DNA of 64,000 bases from Deltaproteobacteria bacterium (GTDB taxonomy: Bacteria > Desulfobacterota > Deferrimicrobia > Deferrimicrobiales > Deferrimicrobiaceae). Shown here in pieces: positions 60,625 through 64,000 of the stretch. The stretch's first letter is position 1. Every line of letters starts with the position of its first letter. The notes below the pieces were generated by a model. That model saw nothing but the letters and a program-made list of their open reading frames with translations. It ran no database searches and had not been told where the DNA came from. Both the position numbers and the translations under genes were made by a program. The stretch is from assembly GCA_021815305.1 (NCBI GenBank), contig JAKAHC010000003.1:124001-188000 (forward strand), written 5' to 3'.

Positions 60625-61944
60625 ATGGCCGGTGACAGGAACGAGCGGAGGGATCTTGCGTCCCGCCTCAAGTCGAAGGACTTCACCGCGGGGATCGTAG
60701 GTCTGGGGTATGTGGGTCTCCCGTTGGCGATGGAGTTCGCCGATGCGGGGGTCGAGGTCATCGGCGTCGACGTGGACGGCGGAAAGGTCCGCGCCTTGAA
60801 GGCGGGGAAGTCGTATATCGGGGACGTTCCGGCCGAATCCGTAAAGGCCGCGGTCGACGGGGGGCTGTTCCATCCCACCACGGACTACTCGGCGCTGGCG
60901 ATGGCGGACACGGTGAACATCTGCGTCCCCACGCCGCTGCGCAAGACGAAGGATCCGGACCTGTCCTACATCGTCGGTGCGATGGACAAGATCGTGAACT
61001 ACCTCCACAAGGACATGCTGATCGTCCTGGAGAGCACGACCTATCCGGGGACGACGGAGGAGGTCCTGGCCCCCATGGTCGAGGAGAAGGGATACAAGGT
61101 CGGAAAGGACATCTTCCTCGCCTTCTCGCCCGAGCGGGTCGATCCCGGCAACGCGAGGTTCACGACGAAGAACATCCCGAAAGTGGTGGGGGGCGTGACG
61201 CCGAAATGCTCGAAGGTTGCGGCGACGCTCTACAGGGGGGTGCTCGAGAACGTCCACCCGGTGTCGTGCGCGGCGGTGGCCGAGATGGTCAAGTTGCTGG
61301 AGAATACCTTCCGGTCAGTGAATATCGGGCTGGTCAACGAGATCGCGCTGATGGCCGACCGGATGGGGATCGACGTGTGGGAGGTGATCGAGGCGGCGGC
61401 GACCAAGCCCTTCGGATTCATGCCCTTCTACCCGGGGCCGGGGATCGGCGGCCACTGCATCCCGCTGGACCCGTTCTACCTTTCGTGGAAAGCCAAACAG
61501 TACGGCTTCGAGTCGCGGTTCATCGAGCTGGCGGGCACGGTGAACGGGCACATGCCGCACTTCACCGTGGACAAGATCGGCGAGGCGCTCAACCGGCACA
61601 GGAAGGCGGTCAACGGGGCGAAGGTGCTGGTCCTGGGCGTTGCGTACAAGAAGAACATCAGCGACGTGCGCGAGTCGCCCGCCCTCGACATCCTGCAGTT
61701 GTTGGCGAAGAGGGGAGCGATTCTCTCGTATTGCGATCCGTTCGTCCCCGAAGTCCGGGAGGCGGGGATCGAGCTTTCGGCGGCGCCTTTTTCGGCCGCC
61801 ACGGTGCGGAAAGCGGACTGTGTGGTCGTGGTGACGAACCACGATGCGTTCGATTACAAGCTGGTGGCCCGCGAGGCGAAGCTTGTCGTCGACACCCGCA
61901 ACGCACTGAAGGGCTTGAGCGGCAAGAAAATCATCAAGCTCTGA
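60625..61944 (+). CDS. UDP-HexNAc 6-dehydrogenase, WbpA/WbpO/TviB-like
   Basis: ATG 60625 is preferred because GGAGGGGAAG lies just upstream; 439 residues. TAGIVGLGYVGLPLAMEFAD binds NAD. ICVPTPLRKTKDPDLSYIVG, ESTTYPGTTEEVLAP, FSPERVDPGN and the catalytic-Cys block PGIGGHCIPLDPFYLSWKAK mark the branch acting on UDP-GlcNAc, UDP-ManNAc or UDP-GalNAc rather than UDP-glucose. Paired with the 4-epimerase that follows, UDP-GalNAcA (as in Vi antigen TviB/TviC) is the simplest product; UDP-ManNAcA is the alternative, given wecB. Confidence 0.9.
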   Translation: MAGDRNERRDLASRLKSKDFTAGIVGLGYVGLPLAMEFADAGVEVIGVDVDGGKVRALKAGKSYIGDVPAESVKAAVDGGLFHPTTDYSALAMADTVNICVPTPLRKTKDPDLSYIVGAMDKIVNYLHKDMLIVLESTTYPGTTEEVLAPMVEEKGYKVGKDIFLAFSPERVDPGNARFTTKNIPKVVGGVTPKCSKVAATLYRGVLENVHPVSCAAVAEMVKLLENTFRSVNIGLVNEIALMADRMGIDVWEVIEAAATKPFGFMPFYPGPGIGGHCIPLDPFYLSWKAKQYGFESRFIELAGTVNGHMPHFTVDKIGEALNRHRKAVNGAKVLVLGVAYKKNISDVRESPALDILQLLAKRGAILSYCDPFVPEVREAGIELSAAPFSAATVRKADCVVVVTNHDAFDYKLVAREAKLVVDTRNALKGLSGKKIIKL

Positions 61945-61954
61945 CCTGCATTCG

Positions 61955-62052
61955 GAGGCACCAATAATAGGGGACGTTGCTACAAAATTATCGCCGGAAC
62001 CTTTCATTTTCGTCCATAATTTTGTAGCAACGTCCCCTATTATTGGTGCCTC
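61955..62052. repeat. Palindromic repeat pair, 37-bp perfect arms, T variant
   Basis: Arms 61955-61991 and 62016-62052 are perfect reverse complements around a 24-bp spacer. Cores are at 61970-61984 and 62023-62037. Fifteen bases outside each core also pair. This is the longest palindrome in the window, and it fills the gap between the dehydrogenase and 4-epimerase genes. Confidence 0.96.
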
Positions 62053-62076
62053 TTTTCATGATTCCATGGGGGAAGC

Positions 62077-63027
62077 ATGCGATACCTTGTGACGGGCGGG
62101 GCGGGGTTCATCGGGTCGAATCTGACGCGGGCGCTCCTCGCCACCGGACAGACCGTTCGTGTGCTGGACAATTTCCTCACGGGAAAGCGGGAGAACCTCG
62201 CCGGCCTGGCCGAGGTGCACGGCGGATCCTTCGAACTGGTCGAAGGGGACCTGTGCGACCTCGCGACGGTGAGGAAGGCGGCAAAAGGGATCGAATACGT
62301 CCTCCACCAGGGAGCTCTGCCTTCGGTGCCGCGTTCCGTTGCCGATCCCGTCCTCTCCAACGCGATCAACGTGGGGGGCACGGTAAACCTCCTGGTCGCC
62401 GCCCGGGACGCCGCTGTCCACCGTGTGGTGTTCGCCGCCTCCTCCTCCGCCTATGGCGACACCCCCGCGCTGCCGAAGCGGGAATCGATGACCCCCAACC
62501 CGAAGTCCCCTTACGCGGCGCAGAAGCTGGTCGGGGAGCATTACATGCGGATTTTCCACGAAATCCACGGGCTCGAGACCGTGTCGCTGCGCTACTTCAA
62601 CGTATTCGGCCCCCGGCAGGATCCGAAATCGATGTACGCCGCCGTCATCCCGCGCTTCATCACCGCGGTGCTGCGCGGGGAGCCTCCCACACTGTACGGA
62701 GACGGTCTCCAGACACGCGATTTCACCTACATCGACAATGTGGTTCAGGCAAATCTCGCGGCCTGCGAGGCGCCGGGAACGGCGTGCGGGAAGGTCATAA
62801 ACATCGCGTGCGGGGAGCGGGTTTCGCTCCTGGACATTCTCGAAATCGTCTATGGCCTGGCGCGGAAACGCGTGCCGCCGAAGTTCGAGCCGGGACGGGC
62901 AGGGGATGTCCGCGACTCCCTTGCCGACATCTCCCTGGCTCGGGAACTCCTCTCCTATGACCCGAAGGTCCCTTTCGCAAAGGGCCTCGCCGCCACGTTC
63001 GACTGGTTCCAACAAAAGGGGACGTAG
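62077..63027 (+). CDS. UDP-GlcNAc 4-epimerase, WbpP/TviC-like
   Basis: A 316-residue [23 protein letters not shown] binds NAD; HQGALPSVPRSVADPVLSN is the WbpP/TviC-type block; ASSSAYGDTP and SPYAAQKLVGE carry the catalytic Ser and Tyr-Lys; RYFNVFGPRQDPKSMYAAVI is substrate-side. It interconverts UDP-GlcNAc/GalNAc or their uronic acids, and follows a matching dehydrogenase. The natural C-terminus appears replaced: the last codons (QQKGT, stop TAG) come from a repeat core at 63018. Confidence 0.9.
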   Translation: MRYLVTGGAGFIGSNLTRALLATGQTVRVLDNFLTGKRENLAGLAEVHGGSFELVEGDLCDLATVRKAAKGIEYVLHQGALPSVPRSVADPVLSNAINVGGTVNLLVAARDAAVHRVVFAASSSAYGDTPALPKRESMTPNPKSPYAAQKLVGEHYMRIFHEIHGLETVSLRYFNVFGPRQDPKSMYAAVIPRFITAVLRGEPPTLYGDGLQTRDFTYIDNVVQANLAACEAPGTACGKVINIACGERVSLLDILEIVYGLARKRVPPKFEPGRAGDVRDSLADISLARELLSYDPKVPFAKGLAATFDWFQQKGT

Positions 63028-63032
63028 CTACA
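63018..63032 (+). repeat. Single repeat core, A variant, holding a stop codon
   Basis: ggggacgtagctaca supplies GGG ACG TAG, ending the 4-epimerase frame at 63027. It lies 77 bp upstream of the RAYT-like gene, the expected neighbour of a REP element. Confidence 0.92.
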
Positions 63033-63109
63033 ATTCTCCCGCTTCCCGAGGGGGCCTCCTGCGCGGGTCTTCGCAGCCGGTTGGCACGGGGTTTGGATTC
63101 CCCCTTCCC

Positions 63110-64000
63110 ATGCCTCGCTTGCCGAGAGTCGATTTCCCGGGGGCGGTACACCACGTATACGGCCGCGGGATCGAGAAAAGAGACCTGTTCCTCGATGACG
63201 GGGACCGGGAACGTTTTGTATTACGACTGGGCGCAAACCTTGCACGCTGGCGGATTCACTGCATTGCATGGGCCTTGATGCCGAATCACTTTCACCTTCT
63301 CATCCGCTGCCCGTCGGGAAACCTGGCCTCGCTCATGCGCTGCCTGCTGACCGGATACAGCATCTACTTCAATAAGCGTTATAGCCGTGTCGGGCACCTT
63401 TTTCAAAACCGGTATAAATCCCAGGCGCTGACGCGGGATGGGCATTACAGGGAACTGGTCCGATATATCCACCTCAACCCGATACGCGCCGGAATGGTGG
63501 ATGATCTGGACACGCTCTCCGGGCATCCATGGACCGGGCATCGCGGGATTGTTTCCGGATCCATCCCCGATTGGCAGGATCTCGAATCGATCCGGGAGAT
63601 CTTCGCTTCTCCCCAAGGATCCTGGATACAGGCATACATGGAGTTTCTCCAGATCGGGCTTCGTCTTGGCAACGGCTCCACATTGCCCGCCTGCTCGGAC
63701 TCTGCCAGTGCGGCAAGGAAGCCGAACCGGCACTCCCTACACATGACCGACGCGCCTCCGGAAATGTTCTTCGGGATTCTCGAGCAGGTCCTCTCGAAGA
63801 CCGGTGTGGCAGCGAAAGACATCCCAGGGAACGCCAAGCACGCCCGCGTTGTCCGCGCACGGCGCCTTCTGTTGAGGATTTGCCGTAGGGAATTGGCGGT
63901 TCCGGTTTCGAAAATCTGTCAATGGGCCGGCATCCCGGAGTATAGCGGGTGGTATCTGCTGAAGGACGAAGCCGATGACGGGAGTCCGATGCTTCGACGT
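63110..64000 (+). CDS. RAYT/Y1-type (IS200-like) HUH transposase, 3' end beyond window
   Basis: ATG 63110 opens 297 codons with no stop before the window edge. RLPRVDFPGAVHHVYGRGIE is the normal start of REP-associated tyrosine transposases. WALMPNHFHLLIR holds the HUH pair, GHLFQNRYKSQAL follows, and RELVRYIHLNPIRAGMV contains the candidate catalytic Tyr. The C-terminal part (~200-297) is an extra helical domain. RAYTs act on REP palindromes and are usually single copy and domesticated. The dispersed cores in this window are candidate substrates. Confidence 0.88.
   Translation, partial: MPRLPRVDFPGAVHHVYGRGIEKRDLFLDDGDRERFVLRLGANLARWRIHCIAWALMPNHFHLLIRCPSGNLASLMRCLLTGYSIYFNKRYSRVGHLFQNRYKSQALTRDGHYRELVRYIHLNPIRAGMVDDLDTLSGHPWTGHRGIVSGSIPDWQDLESIREIFASPQGSWIQAYMEFLQIGLRLGNGSTLPACSDSASAARKPNRHSLHMTDAPPEMFFGILEQVLSKTGVAAKDIPGNAKHARVVRARRLLLRICRRELAVPVSKICQWAGIPEYSGWYLLKDEADDGSPMLRR

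Noticed and set aside
61955-62052. Long palindrome considered as an intrinsic terminator
   Set aside because: No U-tract follows either arm, and similar palindromes lie between etfB and etfA, which should be co-transcribed.
1959-63032. Repeat cores considered as a CRISPR array
   Set aside because: Copies are scattered, in both orientations, with no regular spacers and no cas genes.
1-64000. tRNA, rRNA or riboswitch genes
   Set aside because: No cloverleaf, rRNA-like stretch or recognised aptamer core was seen on either strand by eye.

Overview
The window is high-GC Gram-negative DNA carrying one large exopolysaccharide / O-antigen-type locus of the Wzx/Wzy kind. An OmpB-like multicopper oxidase, sigma-54-type promoters, an ETF pair and Gfc/Yjb-type outer-membrane genes are compatible with a Desulfuromonadia/Geobacter-like deltaproteobacterium. 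That placement is inference; no rRNA or other marker gene is present.

Layout. 1-6.7 kb: an M20 peptidase cut by the window edge, then GDP-fucose genes (gmd, fcl), a polytopic membrane protein, a GT2 and UDP-xylose synthase. 6.8-10.3 kb: a metacaspase, a NusG/RfaH-like antiterminator and, behind a leader with an ops-like motif, a Wzi-type outer-membrane protein. 10.3-15.7 kb: the Wza-like SLBB export protein embedded in toxin-antitoxin debris (hicBA remnant, hicB plus frameshifted hicA, AbrB/RelE-like, RHH/PIN) and two detached copies of its own C-terminal tail. 15.7-39.7 kb: a dense + strand operon that by eye is less GC-rich, with Wzz, a nonulosonate-like sugar set (WecB, PseB, RmlD-like SDR, NeuB-like, SpsF-like), Wzx, eight glycosyltransferases or GT-like proteins (one fused to a methyltransferase), a toroid protein, Wzy/ligase, and a WbpV/WbpL-like initiation pair, ending at an IS3 remnant and a terminator. 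40.1-46.8 kb: a multicopper oxidase with seven tandem repeats and two divergent FKBP genes with facing sigma-54-type promoters. 47-64 kb: WbpM-like dehydratase, a minus-strand gfc/yjb-like set, ugd, rmlA/C/B, etfBA, a UDP-HexNAc dehydrogenase/4-epimerase pair and a RAYT-type transposase running off the right edge.

How they may work together: nucleotide sugars (GDP-Fuc, UDP-Xyl, UDP-GlcA, dTDP-4-keto sugars, UDP-QuiNAc/FucNAc, a UDP-HexNAcA and a possible CMP-nonulosonate) feed the glycosyltransferases. The WbpL-like enzyme starts the repeat unit on undecaprenyl phosphate; Wzx flips it, Wzy polymerises, Wzz sets length, and the SLBB protein, Wzi and GfcC/YjbH proteins export or anchor it.

The most unusual structure is a family of 17 palindrome-forming cores (ggggacgtWgctaca, W = A or T). 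They fill gaps between stop codons and ribosome sites in both flanks, are absent from about 10.5 to 48.9 kb, and occur next to the RAYT-like gene.
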